Part shown: positions 1-8,895 of the stretch, in pieces
Position numbering within the stretch: the stretch's first letter is position 1
Layout of the letters: every line of letters starts with the position of its first letter
Notes under the pieces: generated by a model
Database searches by the model: none
Told to the model about the DNA's origin: nothing
The model's input: the letters and a program-made list of their open reading frames with translations, nothing else
Made by a program: the position numbers and the translations under genes
Assembly: GCA_029262795.1 (NCBI GenBank)
Contig: JAJCYT010000001.1
Coordinates: 1-32,408 of the forward strand
Length of the DNA: 32,408 nt
DNA from: Candidatus Fraserbacteria bacterium
Lineage (GTDB): Bacteria > Bipolaricaulota > Bipolaricaulia > RBG-16-55-9 > JAJCYT01
Direction of reading: 5' to 3'

Positions 1-1
1 T

Positions 2-1309
2 CAAGCAGCCACTTTGGCTGACAAAGGTCCAGAAACGTTGGGGACAGTAACCGATATGGCAGGTGAGTTTGCGCAAAAAGCCCCTGAAACTATTGAAAAA
101 TTGGGGCAAACTTCAAGCTTGTTTGGGGAAGCCAGCTTATCCACCTTGGAAAGCCTGACAGAATTAAGCACCTCCACCTTTCCCACCTTGGTTGATGAGT
201 CGTTTGAAATCGTAACCACTTTTTCCGACAAGCTGGATGAATTGTTTGAAGACAATTTGTTTGAGGACCTGACAGATCTGGTTGATAACACAACAGATAT
301 GTTTGAAACCTTTACCGAAGGATTTGACGAAAAGGTTTTAAATCTTTCTGACTTTTTAGAGTCCGATGGCTTTGGCGGCATCAACACGCAGATTACGGGC
401 TTTGGAGAAAACTTGCTTGGTCAACTGGATATAGAATCATTGGCGACTTTACTTTCAGACATCAAAGAAGGTTTGCCGGAAGTTACCGAATTAAGAGAAG
501 CCCTTCAAGAAGGTGTGGGTACAGCCGTTGCTGCCATCCCTGATGTAATTGAAGGGATACAAGAGATCGATGCCACTATCCAAAGGCTTAGAGTCACTGT
601 CGCAAATCTAGCCACCGACCCCGAAAAAGTTACCAGCATTCTGGACAGCCTGTTGAGCTTGGCCGTCGAGACCTCTGCACTTGCCTCTCCAACAGGGTTG
701 TTGGCTCAACAAGAGAGATTTTTGATTCAATTGGAAGCCACTGAGATTTTTCTTGATCAGTTGCCTGCCATCATCGAAGGTTTGCCAACGGTTTTGGCCC
801 AGATCGACAATTTTGATTCCGCTGGGGCGACCAGCCTGATCCAAGGAATTCCGGCACAGCTTGATGGTATTCCAGATAAAGTTCAAGGAATTGTAGATGG
901 TTTTGTAAAAAATGTGTCTGCGGATATTACTGTATTGCTGAACCTGGTTCCGGCCCCGCAGCTCGATACCTTTAAGGCCGTCCTGGCATTGTCTGCTACG
1001 GCTCAACCCACGCACATAGCAGCGGAAAAAACCCATAGTGAAGAAATTTTGACCCTACTCAACGATGTCAATGCTTTTTCTATGGATGAATCCATGATGG
1101 CCGTTGCGACGAACCTTCAGACATCCAATCAGCAGCTTAGGGCACAACTGACTGCACTGGAACAGGAATTGCACACGTTGAAAACTCAAACGCTTTCAGA
1201 GCGTGATGAGTTAGATGCACTCCGTTCACAAAATCGCATTTTGTTGGAGAGCTTGACGATTATCAAAGAAAAACTGATTTCAGACCAACAGGGTGGAGTA
1301 CAACGATGA
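2..1309 (+). CDS. Acidic helical protein of unknown function (5' end outside window)
   Basis: I do not recognise this family. The frame is open to the left edge with no stop, and the first in-window start would be a TTG at 14 with no Shine-Dalgarno sequence before it, so the gene probably begins upstream of the window. The visible 435 residues are acidic and almost entirely predicted helical, with many short amphipathic stretches of Leu, Ile, Asp and Glu. They contain no Cys, Trp or Tyr. The last 70 residues form a clear coiled coil (pattern LQTSNQQLRAQL...LEQELHTLK). No membrane segment or signal peptide is visible, but the N-terminus is missing. It is the first of four same-strand genes for low-complexity or coiled-coil proteins, so a structural or envelope role is possible. 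That is inference only. Confidence 0.75.
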   Translation, partial: QAATLADKGPETLGTVTDMAGEFAQKAPETIEKLGQTSSLFGEASLSTLESLTELSTSTFPTLVDESFEIVTTFSDKLDELFEDNLFEDLTDLVDNTTDMFETFTEGFDEKVLNLSDFLESDGFGGINTQITGFGENLLGQLDIESLATLLSDIKEGLPEVTELREALQEGVGTAVAAIPDVIEGIQEIDATIQRLRVTVANLATDPEKVTSILDSLLSLAVETSALASPTGLLAQQERFLIQLEATEIFLDQLPAIIEGLPTVLAQIDNFDSAGATSLIQGIPAQLDGIPDKVQGIVDGFVKNVSADITVLLNLVPAPQLDTFKAVLALSATAQPTHIAAEKTHSEEILTLLNDVNAFSMDESMMAVATNLQTSNQQLRAQLTALEQELHTLKTQTLSERDELDALRSQNRILLESLTIIKEKLISDQQGGVQR

Positions 1310-1408
1310 TTTTTTCTGTACTCCAAGGTTGTTTGACTCCTTCAAGAACGAATGTCCTTGAAACGCTTGACAATGTACCTATCCTGAACAATGGGTCAAG
1401 AGGGGATC

Positions 1409-3088
1409 ATGGGAGTTAATATATCTCGGGCGTTTAAGATGCTCTGTATAGTGAGTGTTTTGCTGGCTTCGGTGTTGATATTCATTATCAATGCCGAAGC
1501 TCAACTGAGCATTGATGGTGTTGATATTTCAGGGCTGATTAAAAATCAAACCAAAAACAAGAATCAGATTCTTGACAACCAGATTCGATTGTTGGAATCA
1601 AGACTTTCACTCAAATTTTCAGTGGTTGATTTTGTCAAAAAAGGAAAATTCAAGCTAACACTTTCTGATGAATCTGCGCTTGATCCATTGAACAAAACCG
1701 TCAAAAGCAACACCACCCTGGATTTACCCATCGAGTTGTCAGAAGCAGTGGACAGCAAAACTCGATTTCAATTTAAGAGCAAATTTTTGCCCAACAACAA
1801 TGTCAAAGACAAAATCGAAGGCTTTTTAGGAACCAGCTTTGCATTCGATATGAAGCCCCTGAAATCCAACTTTGATGTGAACATCAACTCCATCATTTTC
1901 CCGAACGAAACATTTAAAAATCAAAACGATGCCAGTGTGGCCTTCAAGGTGGAAGGCAAGCAAAGCAAACCCAGTGCCAAAGCTCGATTGGATCTCCAAT
2001 ACAAACTGTCAAGCTTTCCAATGGACTCAGGCGAAGACAACACCGAATTTAAGTTCAAAACCCAAGGGTCGGGAGTTATTCCTCTGTTTGGTGAGAATGA
2101 ACTCAGCTTGCTGACCAAATATCAAGCCACGCTAAAGGACAAAGACTTGCGATATGATCCCAAAGGGGATTTCAATGGCGATGGCTGTCCAGGTATCTGC
2201 GGTGTGGATGACGATGGGGATGGCCTCATCGATGAAGACAAGCGAAACAATGAGCAGAGCAATCCACCTTTAAACCCTGCTTTTGATCCTGCCTTTATCG
2301 CCGATGATGACGAAGATGGCATTATTGATGATACGGGCAACGAGCTGAAGCAAGTGTTCAACTTTGAATCTGTGTTTAGCTCTGAAGAAGTGTTTTTCCT
2401 TGGTGATTTCGATGTGAAGGGCAATTACGATTTTCAATCTGCCGTGAAATTGGACAAAAAAAAGGATCAATCCAACACCATCACCCAAGGGATAGAATTT
2501 AGTTCGAAGCGTGACTTTGTAAGCGATTCACGATTAAAGACCAAACTTTCTTTTGAAAATATCAGCAATCTGTTCCCTTTGTCTGCCGTGAAAGACAATC
2601 GAACATTTACTCAAAAATTTAGAATTCAAGTGCAATGGCTGGATATTGATCTGCTTGCCGAACGCAGGGATAAAGAAAAAACGTTTCCCAATGAAGATGT
2701 GAAAAACTTCGATGAAGCCAAGGAATTGATAGAGCTTGCTTTCCCGATTGGTGAAAACATCACATCCAAATTGACTTTGAGAAATCATCGGGAAAAACAT
2801 TTTCCAAACAACCAGGTCAAAGATGTTGTGGATGATATCAATGCAATTGAAATCAAAATGAAAATCAGGCGTGTGTATCAATGGAAAGTCAAAATTGAAT
2901 TGTCCCATACGACGTTTCCATTTGATATGCTCAAACCAAATGAAGACAAGCTCAAAGCCAGCGCCAGCTTTGAATTTAACCCACTCGAAACGTTTAAAGT
3001 CGGCCTGAAATTTGTCACCAAAATTTCATCTGGCAAAGACATCAAGCAAGACAACACGTTTGATTTTACATTCGATATTGGGTTTTGA
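1409..3088 (+). CDS. Secreted beta-rich repeat protein with calcium-type loops, possible beta-barrel
   Basis: No family is recognised. I chose the ATG at 1409 because GAGG at 1400-1403 lies 5 bases before it, whereas the in-frame ATG at 1391 has no Shine-Dalgarno. The 559-residue product has an N-terminal hydrophobic segment (about residues 10-30) ending in NAEA-Q, which fits a signal peptide. The rest alternates polar and hydrophobic residues as in beta strands. Hydrophobic-Phe-Pro turns followed by a Lys recur near residues 128, 164, 203, 389, 426, 465 and 503, a spacing of 36-39 residues, with an extra copy at 445. Between about 254 and 308 lie three Asp-rich DxDxDG-like loops (DFNGDG, DDDGDGLIDED, DDDEDGIIDD), typical of calcium binding. 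The chain ends FDFTFDIGF, with a terminal Phe. The pattern resembles a beta-barrel built from hairpins, but this is unproven. Confidence 0.75.
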   Translation: MGVNISRAFKMLCIVSVLLASVLIFIINAEAQLSIDGVDISGLIKNQTKNKNQILDNQIRLLESRLSLKFSVVDFVKKGKFKLTLSDESALDPLNKTVKSNTTLDLPIELSEAVDSKTRFQFKSKFLPNNNVKDKIEGFLGTSFAFDMKPLKSNFDVNINSIIFPNETFKNQNDASVAFKVEGKQSKPSAKARLDLQYKLSSFPMDSGEDNTEFKFKTQGSGVIPLFGENELSLLTKYQATLKDKDLRYDPKGDFNGDGCPGICGVDDDGDGLIDEDKRNNEQSNPPLNPAFDPAFIADDDEDGIIDDTGNELKQVFNFESVFSSEEVFFLGDFDVKGNYDFQSAVKLDKKKDQSNTITQGIEFSSKRDFVSDSRLKTKLSFENISNLFPLSAVKDNRTFTQKFRIQVQWLDIDLLAERRDKEKTFPNEDVKNFDEAKELIELAFPIGENITSKLTLRNHREKHFPNNQVKDVVDDINAIEIKMKIRRVYQWKVKIELSHTTFPFDMLKPNEDKLKASASFEFNPLETFKVGLKFVTKISSGKDIKQDNTFDFTFDIGF

Positions 3089-3106
3089 ACACTTAAGGAG
3101 ATAATG

Positions 3107-3706
3107 ATGAAAAATAACCATGGACATACTTTACGCTTATTGTTAACAGGATTGATCTTGGTGGTCACCTCTTTTGTTGCTGTGGCACAAGATGATTGCC
3201 ATGAAGATGATACCTGTGCCAGAGCAAGTGACCTGGCCGATCATTCCGGGTTGGCCAAGACAAGTGATTTATTTGACCATTCTGGGGTCGCCAAAACGAG
3301 TGACCTTTTTGATCATGGTAACTTGGCTCAAACGAGTGATTTATTTGACCATTCTGGGGTCGCCAAAACGAGTGACCTTTTTGATCATGGTAATTTGGCA
3401 GAAACGGATGATTTATTTGATCACTCTGGCGTCGCAATGCAGTCGTCTGTGGAAAACAATGGCAGCAAATTGGATGAAATCATTACTGCTAACAACGATT
3501 CTCAAACTTCAATCAATGACAGGTTAGACCTTTTAGAGGGAAGAATTGAAGTACTGGAAGAAGGGTTGAATGATATTCGAGAAGTTGTGAACATCCAATT
3601 TGATGAATTGGTCGGGGATACATCTGACTTGGAGGAAAGTGCAACCATGGTTCGATTGCTTGAGCTTTTACTGTTGATCGAATCTCGTCTTCCTGCATCT
3701 GAGTAA
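3107..3706 (+). CDS. Secreted repeat and coiled-coil protein of unknown function
   Basis: This is a protein of about 199 residues that I cannot assign to a family. AAGGAG at 3095-3100 is 6 bases before the ATG at 3107; the adjacent ATG at 3104 is also possible. Residues 1-30 look like a signal peptide (basic start, long hydrophobic core, AVA-Q). Two Cys follow closely in the mature N-terminus. The middle is built from 12-residue units of the form SDLFDHSGVAKT alternating with SDLFDHGNLAQT. The C-terminal 80 residues form a coiled coil (RLDLLEGRIEVLEEGLNDI). It starts 18 bases after the stop of the preceding beta-rich gene and is probably co-transcribed with it. A surface or scaffold role is plausible but not shown. 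Confidence 0.75.
   Translation: MKNNHGHTLRLLLTGLILVVTSFVAVAQDDCHEDDTCARASDLADHSGLAKTSDLFDHSGVAKTSDLFDHGNLAQTSDLFDHSGVAKTSDLFDHGNLAETDDLFDHSGVAMQSSVENNGSKLDEIITANNDSQTSINDRLDLLEGRIEVLEEGLNDIREVVNIQFDELVGDTSDLEESATMVRLLELLLLIESRLPASE
3263..3430 (+). repeat. 72-bp in-frame tandem repeat
   Basis: A 72-base unit begins at 3263, recurs nearly identically at 3335, and starts a third, diverged partial copy at about 3407. Each unit contains two related 36-base halves, giving alternating 12-residue peptides. The two full copies differ at only a few positions near their 3' ends, which points to recent duplication by slippage or unequal crossing-over. The repeat stays in frame inside the secreted protein gene. 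Confidence 0.85.
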
Positions 3707-3793
3707 ATGTTTGCCTTATGCTATGGTCCTTGACGTTTTTTTGAAAATGGAATGGATGAACAATAAAAGTTGTAAGCATAAAGGAGGCTGGAA

Positions 3794-4141
3794 GTGAAAT
3801 TTCGGAGATTTCAGATTTTAGGATTTGTCCTCATTATTGGATTAAGCTTCGTCATCAACTGGAGTTTTTTAACGGGAGGCCAAATTGAGGAAGAAAGTGA
3901 GATTCAGCAACTGATTTCTATGGTCCAAAACCTTGAGGCCAAAGTTGATCAATTGATCGAAAATCAAACCGATACTTCTCAACTTGAATTCACTCAAGAT
4001 ACATTTGAAGATTTTTTAGATGGGCCATTTCTTGAATTACAAGAAAAAATAGTGGAATTTGAAACGGATATCTTCGATTTGTTGGATGAATTTTCAGAAA
4101 TTTTTGTTGATATTTGTATAGCTATTATGTGTCCAAGTTAA
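3794..4141 (+). CDS. Small membrane-anchored coiled-coil protein of unknown function
   Basis: The 115-residue product starts with GTG, supported by a perfect AAGGAGG at 3781-3787 six bases upstream. Residues about 8-25 form a single hydrophobic segment after a basic start (KFRRF), either a signal anchor or an uncleaved signal peptide. Acidic, heptad-like helices follow (ISMVQNLEAKVDQLIE and LELQEKIVEFETDIFDLLDE). The chain ends with a Cys pair in CIAIMC near the C-terminus. It is the last of the four unknown genes at the left end of the window, and its shape resembles the coiled-coil part of the preceding protein. No function is assigned. Confidence 0.7.
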   Translation: MKFRRFQILGFVLIIGLSFVINWSFLTGGQIEEESEIQQLISMVQNLEAKVDQLIENQTDTSQLEFTQDTFEDFLDGPFLELQEKIVEFETDIFDLLDEFSEIFVDICIAIMCPS

Positions 4142-4244
4142 GACTTTAGGTTAAATATTGATTTTTGAATGTCATTGTGTTTCTATAAAGTATCGCTAAG
4201 GGATTGTTATTTGCAGGGTTTGATTAATATCTGAAAGCGCATAC

Positions 4245-5597
4245 ATGAAGCGAACAAATGAAATGTCAGAAAAAATCGGCCAATACTCTCGCCGGGCTTT
4301 CCTAACAAGCTTTGGGTTAGGCGTTCCAGCTTTGTTGCTGAACGGGTGCAGTCCTTCAGCTCCAAACACAACGCGTCGCTCTCAAAAAATTCAGCTCGTC
4401 TATCAGGACTGGCAAACCGAGTGGTTTCCTCCATTAGTGAAAGAAATGCTCGATATTTTCCATGAGCAACAACCTCATATTCGTGTGTATTACACACCCG
4501 AGGTCGATGCCGAGCAAACGCTTTTAGATGATTTCAAATCAGGCACAGCACCAGACGTGTTTGCAGGGTGTTGCACCTTCTTCCCTATTTGGGCTCAATC
4601 GGGATTCACACTTGACTTAAGTTCGTATGTAGAGGCAGACCTGGATAATGAGACGATTAATGATTGGAATCCTGCTCAGTATAAGGCTTTTTTTCTTGAG
4701 GATGGCAGCCAGTATGGATTGCCCAAATACCACGGTGCTTTAGCACTCTACTATAATAAAGATCTATTTGATCGTTACCGGGTTGATTACCCTAATGATA
4801 CTTGGAACCACGATGATTATTTTGATGCAATGAAACGTCTAACCCATGATCAGGATGGGGATGGGCAAACGGATATCTGGGGAAGTATGTTGGATGTTTC
4901 CTGGGACCGAATTCAGGTTCACGTTAATGGTTGGGGCGGTCATTTGGTTGACCCATCAGATCGAACTCGATGTGCGATGGACAGTGCAGAAGGGGTTGCT
5001 GCGCTGGAGTGGTTGCGGGCCCGTATGAGGGATGACCAAGTCATGGCATCGTTTCTTGATGTAAACAATTTAACCACGCGTCGAGCTTTCATAGAGCAAA
5101 AGGTAGCGATGGTAGAAGATGGCTCTTGGTCGTTACGAGATATTCTGGATGAAGCAAAATTTCGTTTCGGTGTGGCCCCATTCCCTTCTGGCCCTGCAAA
5201 GCGCGTTACCTTGGCCACAACAGATGGATGGGGCATCTTTGCAGAAACCCCACATCCGGAAGCTGCTTGGACTTTGCTGAAATTTTTGACCAGTCAAACT
5301 TACGGGCGAGCGATGGCCAAACAGTCGTTTCTCCAACCAGCCAGAGCATCCCTGGTAGAGGATTGGATAAACTTTATCCGGGACGCATATCCACAACAGG
5401 CCAAAGATGTTCAATTGTCTGCCTTTGCTGATGGGCATGTGAAAGGCTATGCTGTAACCGCAGAAATTTTTGAGCAGATGGCCGAGGCAAAGCAGATTAG
5501 CTATGAGGCCTGGGATGCTATTTTGACCCTGGGGAAAGAAGCGGTTGAGCCACGGATTCAAACAGTCTGCGAGCAGATCCATGCACTTGGGGGGTAA
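4245..5597 (+). CDS. Tat-type extracellular solute-binding lipoprotein (family 1)
   Basis: This 450-residue protein has the fold signature of family 1 periplasmic binding proteins of sugar-type ABC importers. The N-terminus carries a twin-arginine motif (SRRAFLT, residues 15-21), a hydrophobic stretch and a lipobox LNGC with Cys35, so it should be exported folded and lipid-anchored. Recognisable family features are the GTAPDVFAG segment, the YNKDLFDRY segment, a DxDxDGxxD calcium-type loop (DQDGDGQTD), and the DGWGIF and EAAWTLLKFLTS regions. No permease or ATPase gene is nearby. Instead its stop codon overlaps the start of a sensor kinase by one base (TAATG), so the two are probably translated together and it may act as a ligand-binding co-sensor. 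The ATG at 4245 has only a weak Shine-Dalgarno sequence; Met7 is an alternative start. The ligand is unknown. Confidence 0.88.
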   Translation: MKRTNEMSEKIGQYSRRAFLTSFGLGVPALLLNGCSPSAPNTTRRSQKIQLVYQDWQTEWFPPLVKEMLDIFHEQQPHIRVYYTPEVDAEQTLLDDFKSGTAPDVFAGCCTFFPIWAQSGFTLDLSSYVEADLDNETINDWNPAQYKAFFLEDGSQYGLPKYHGALALYYNKDLFDRYRVDYPNDTWNHDDYFDAMKRLTHDQDGDGQTDIWGSMLDVSWDRIQVHVNGWGGHLVDPSDRTRCAMDSAEGVAALEWLRARMRDDQVMASFLDVNNLTTRRAFIEQKVAMVEDGSWSLRDILDEAKFRFGVAPFPSGPAKRVTLATTDGWGIFAETPHPEAAWTLLKFLTSQTYGRAMAKQSFLQPARASLVEDWINFIRDAYPQQAKDVQLSAFADGHVKGYAVTAEIFEQMAEAKQISYEAWDAILTLGKEAVEPRIQTVCEQIHALGG

Positions 5598-7849
5598 TGG
5601 GTGAACAAACACCCATTGAAGGAGTGAGATTGTTTGCCTGGTTTCGTTGGGATAGCCTAAGTACCAAAATTATCGTTTGGTCGTTTGTGCCTGCGGCCAT
5701 CATCCTGCTTATGGTGGCGTTGGCTACCCTCAATGCCTATCAAGAGGTAACCGAGGATCTGGTCATTGAACGAGACCGTGAATTAACCCACCTGGCAGCG
5801 AGTAAGTTTGTCTCTGAAATCAGTCAATATTCAAATTTGTTGCTGGACGAAACTCGGCGAGCGGGCATCTACAACGCCCATCCCAGTGACCAAGCCGCTG
5901 CATTAATCGAAGCAAAGAACCGCCTGCTGACTTTTGACGGAGGTGTGGTCATTTTGGACAGTTTTGGCCAGGTGAGTGCCACGCTGCCTCTAAGGGAATC
6001 ACTTCACGGGGAAGATTGGTCTGCCCGTGAATACTTCATTTTGCTGTTGCGAACTCGTGGAGATTATGCATTTTCCAACATTGTCGCGGATGGTCCAGGA
6101 GACACTGAAGTCATCAGTATAGCCACAGCAATCTACGATCCTCAGGGCGAATTTCGTGGTGCTATGGTTGGTATGTTTCAGTTAGACCCTGCTTCAAACA
6201 ATGCCTTTCATGGTACTTTGGTTAGCCTGCGCCTTGGAATGAGTGGCCAAATGTATCTGTTCGATGGACGAGGCCATATAATTTTTCATTCTGACCCAAC
6301 TCAAATCGGCAAAGATTTCTCTGGATTAATGGTGGTACAGCGCACCCTTAAGGGTGAAGGAGGTGCGCTACGAACGGTGAACGCCCAAGGGCAGAGTATT
6401 GTGGCAGGTTTCGCTCCCGTACCCCTTACAGATTGGGGTTTGGTGACTGAAGACAGTTGGTCCGTTTTGACCCGGGAGGGTCAAAATCACGCCATGTTTT
6501 TGTTATTACTCCTTGTTGCAGGGGTCATCATTCCTACGCTGGTGGTGCTTGTGGGCATCAGGAGGATTATGAAGCCAATTGAGGCACTGATGGATGCAAC
6601 CCAAGCCGTTGCTCGAGGTGATTTTGGAAAAACGCTTCCAGTTTCCTCAAAGGATGAAATTGGCAAACTGACTGAGCAGTTCAATTTGATGTCATCTGAA
6701 TTAGAATCTTCCTATACCCTTTTAGAGCGTCGAGTGGGTGATCGTACCCGCGAGCTTTCAGCACTTTATGAGGTCACTTCAGTGGCCAATGAATCGCTGG
6801 ATTTGGAAGTCACTTTAGAACGTTCATTCAATCAAGTGCTTGAGGCATTGGAAGCGAAGCTTGGTTCAATCCAGCTGCTTGATGATCATGGAGATCTTCA
6901 TATTGCAATTCAACGAAATATACCTACTGGGTCCGAAAAAACCACTGAGCAGGTCAAGCGCGACCATGACTTGAGCGAATGGGTTGTCAATCACAACGAA
7001 CCATTGGTCGTCCAAGACCTCAGCAATGAAATGACTGAAGAGAACGAAACCTTGCCTCACTATGCCTATGTGGGGGTTCCGGTCCGTTTGAAAAAAAAGA
7101 TGTTGGGGGTGCTCAGTGTTATTCGCTCAATCAAGAAGCAGTTTACCACAGAAGAAGTGGCACTATTGGGGTCTATTGCTGATCAGATTGGAGTGGCGAT
7201 CGAAAACGCCAGACTTTACGAGCAGGCAGAACAAATGGCAGTAATTGAAGAACGAAGCCGCTTGGCGCGGGATCTGCATGATTCAGTCACTCAATCACTT
7301 TATAGTGTCATTTTGTTTGCTGAGGCTGCCAAGCGCCTCTCCGACAAGGGAAAGTTGGATGAAACGAAAGATTACCTGATAGACCTGAAGGAGAATGCCC
7401 AACAGGCACTTAAGGAATTGCGCCTTATGGTCTACGAGTTACGCTCACCGACTTTGGAAAATGAAGGTTTAATTGGCGCGTTGCAGCATCGATTAAACAC
7501 AGTTGAGGAAAGAGCGGGCGTGAAAACAGAACTTCAGGTTGAAGGCACAATCGATCTTGAAGAGTCCGTTGAAGAAGCACTTTACAGAATTGTGCAAGAA
7601 GCACTCAACAATTCACTAAAACACGCTGCTGCCAGTGCTGTGGAGATAAAGTTGAGTCAGAGTTCGGGTCATTTTGAATTGTGTGTATCTGACAATGGTC
7701 AGGGGTTTGATCCTGATTTAGCGGTGGATTCTGGGGGCATTGGGATGTTTAGCATGCGCGAACGAATTGAAAAATTGGGAGGTTCGTTCGAAGTGATATC
7801 GAATCCTGACTCAGGCACCAGTATTCAATGTCACCTAAAGTTGATGTAA
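5597..7849 (+). CDS. dCache-HAMP-GAF sensor histidine kinase, HisKA_3 (NarL) type
   Basis: This is a membrane sensor kinase of 750 residues. TM1 is at about 25-47, then an extracytoplasmic double-Cache domain (about 50-295, including WSAREYF), TM2 at about 298-321, HAMP (about 322-375), GAF (about 400-540), the HisKA_3 dimerisation domain with the phospho-acceptor His561 in HDSVTQ, and a HATPase with the N box (EALNNSLKHA), DNGQGF and GIGMFSMRER. This is the NarL/LiaS-type kinase layout, whose partners are usually LuxR-type response regulators. None is present within the window, so its partner must be elsewhere. It begins in the stop codon of the binding-protein gene, which suggests the lipoprotein delivers a ligand signal to the Cache domain. 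It is followed by the convergent heme O synthase gene. Confidence 0.9.
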   Translation: MGEQTPIEGVRLFAWFRWDSLSTKIIVWSFVPAAIILLMVALATLNAYQEVTEDLVIERDRELTHLAASKFVSEISQYSNLLLDETRRAGIYNAHPSDQAAALIEAKNRLLTFDGGVVILDSFGQVSATLPLRESLHGEDWSAREYFILLLRTRGDYAFSNIVADGPGDTEVISIATAIYDPQGEFRGAMVGMFQLDPASNNAFHGTLVSLRLGMSGQMYLFDGRGHIIFHSDPTQIGKDFSGLMVVQRTLKGEGGALRTVNAQGQSIVAGFAPVPLTDWGLVTEDSWSVLTREGQNHAMFLLLLLVAGVIIPTLVVLVGIRRIMKPIEALMDATQAVARGDFGKTLPVSSKDEIGKLTEQFNLMSSELESSYTLLERRVGDRTRELSALYEVTSVANESLDLEVTLERSFNQVLEALEAKLGSIQLLDDHGDLHIAIQRNIPTGSEKTTEQVKRDHDLSEWVVNHNEPLVVQDLSNEMTEENETLPHYAYVGVPVRLKKKMLGVLSVIRSIKKQFTTEEVALLGSIADQIGVAIENARLYEQAEQMAVIEERSRLARDLHDSVTQSLYSVILFAEAAKRLSDKGKLDETKDYLIDLKENAQQALKELRLMVYELRSPTLENEGLIGALQHRLNTVEERAGVKTELQVEGTIDLEESVEEALYRIVQEALNNSLKHAAASAVEIKLSQSSGHFELCVSDNGQGFDPDLAVDSGGIGMFSMRERIEKLGGSFEVISNPDSGTSIQCHLKLM

Positions 7850-7941
7850 GAACTGTTTTCACTCCAAGCGAGAAAATCTTGACTCTAATTTTTGCAAAAA
7901 AATGACTTTTCAAATTATCAAACCACTTGAATATTAAGAGA

Positions 7942-8817
7942 TCAACTCACAAAAACCGCTAAAAAAAGTACAAACAAATACACGATTGAAACCAGGAATA
8001 ATCGTTTCATTGCCTGTGGTTTTAATGGGCCAATAATGGCGATTATCGTCAGCCCCGTATAGATGAAACCTCCAACCATTGCTGTGATAAAATACAATTC
8101 TCCTACCCATCCCTGAGTATAAAGCAATACGCTAACCGGCCATAATGCCAGTGTGTAGAGCAGTATCTGACGCTTTGTTGCATGCTCACCTTTGACAACA
8201 GGCAGCATTGGAATCTTGGCCTTTCGGTATTCATCTGTTCGCAACATAGCCAACGCCCAAAAATGAGGCGGTTGCCATAAAAATAGAATTGCAAATAAAA
8301 TTAGAGCGGGTTCACCAAATTGGTTGGTCACTGACGCCCAACCAATGACGGGAGGAAGTGCACCAGCAATACCTCCAATAGCCGTACAAAGTGGCGAAAT
8401 ACGCTTAAGCCAGAGTGTATAAATGACAACATAAGTAAAAACGGTCCCCAAGGCCAACCAGGCGCTGAGGCTATTGACACCGACCAGCAAAACGACAAAG
8501 GCCAGCAAATTCAAAATCAATCCCAGCCACAACGCTTCTTTGGGATGAACACGCCCTGATGGCAAGCTGCGTTGCTGAGTACGGCTCATGATGCGGTCGA
8601 TATCTCGATCAAAATAATTGTTTAATACGGCGCTGGCTGCTGACGCCATGCCGATGCCCAACAAAGCTATCAGGGAAAGATCAAAGGCTGGTGGTCCGCC
8701 CGCGGCCAGCCACATCCCCGCATATGCAGTAATTAAGACCAGTAGAGTGATTCTAGGTTTTGTTAAAGCCACGTATTCTTTGATTTGTATGTGAGAAGCG
8801 GTAGTTATAGAATTCAT
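7942..8817 (-). CDS. ctaB: Heme O synthase (protoheme IX farnesyltransferase)
   Basis: This 291-residue UbiA-family prenyltransferase transfers farnesyl from farnesyl diphosphate to the 2-vinyl group of heme b, giving heme O, the precursor of heme A for heme-copper enzymes. The sequence shows the N-terminal ALTKPRITLLVL segment, the catalytic Asp-rich motif NNYFDRDIDRIM (NxxxDxxxD) followed by RTQQRSLPSG, and the second loop RTDEYRKAKIPMLPVV. About eight or nine membrane segments are apparent, and the length is normal for the family. The ATG at 8815-8817 is preceded by an AGG-type ribosome site. The gene diverges from the nirK/heme-copper operon, which suggests that the neighbouring enzyme uses a farnesylated heme. 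No heme A synthase (ctaA) is seen in the window. Confidence 0.93.
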   Translation of the reverse strand: MNSITTASHIQIKEYVALTKPRITLLVLITAYAGMWLAAGGPPAFDLSLIALLGIGMASAASAVLNNYFDRDIDRIMSRTQQRSLPSGRVHPKEALWLGLILNLLAFVVLLVGVNSLSAWLALGTVFTYVVIYTLWLKRISPLCTAIGGIAGALPPVIGWASVTNQFGEPALILFAILFLWQPPHFWALAMLRTDEYRKAKIPMLPVVKGEHATKRQILLYTLALWPVSVLLYTQGWVGELYFITAMVGGFIYTGLTIIAIIGPLKPQAMKRLFLVSIVYLFVLFLAVFVS

Positions 8818-8895
8818 TAGGTACCTGTTCTTTCATGCTGACGACAGCCAAAAACTTCAACATTGCAAATAATCAAATTCATGTAGCGGATTCTC

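Noticed and set aside
1..387. Open frame antisense to the first gene
   Set aside because: It is Ser/Asn-rich, has no ribosome site or homology features, and mirrors the codon pattern of the sense gene. The many antisense frames inside the GAF array were dismissed for the same reason.
1341..1362. TTCAAG/CTTGAA inverted repeat between the first two genes
   Set aside because: It is a short stem with a 10-base loop and no U-tract. Nothing else supports a terminator or operator here.
3263..3430. Regularly spaced repeats that could suggest a CRISPR array
   Set aside because: The units are directly adjacent with no unique spacers, and they keep one reading frame inside a secreted protein gene.
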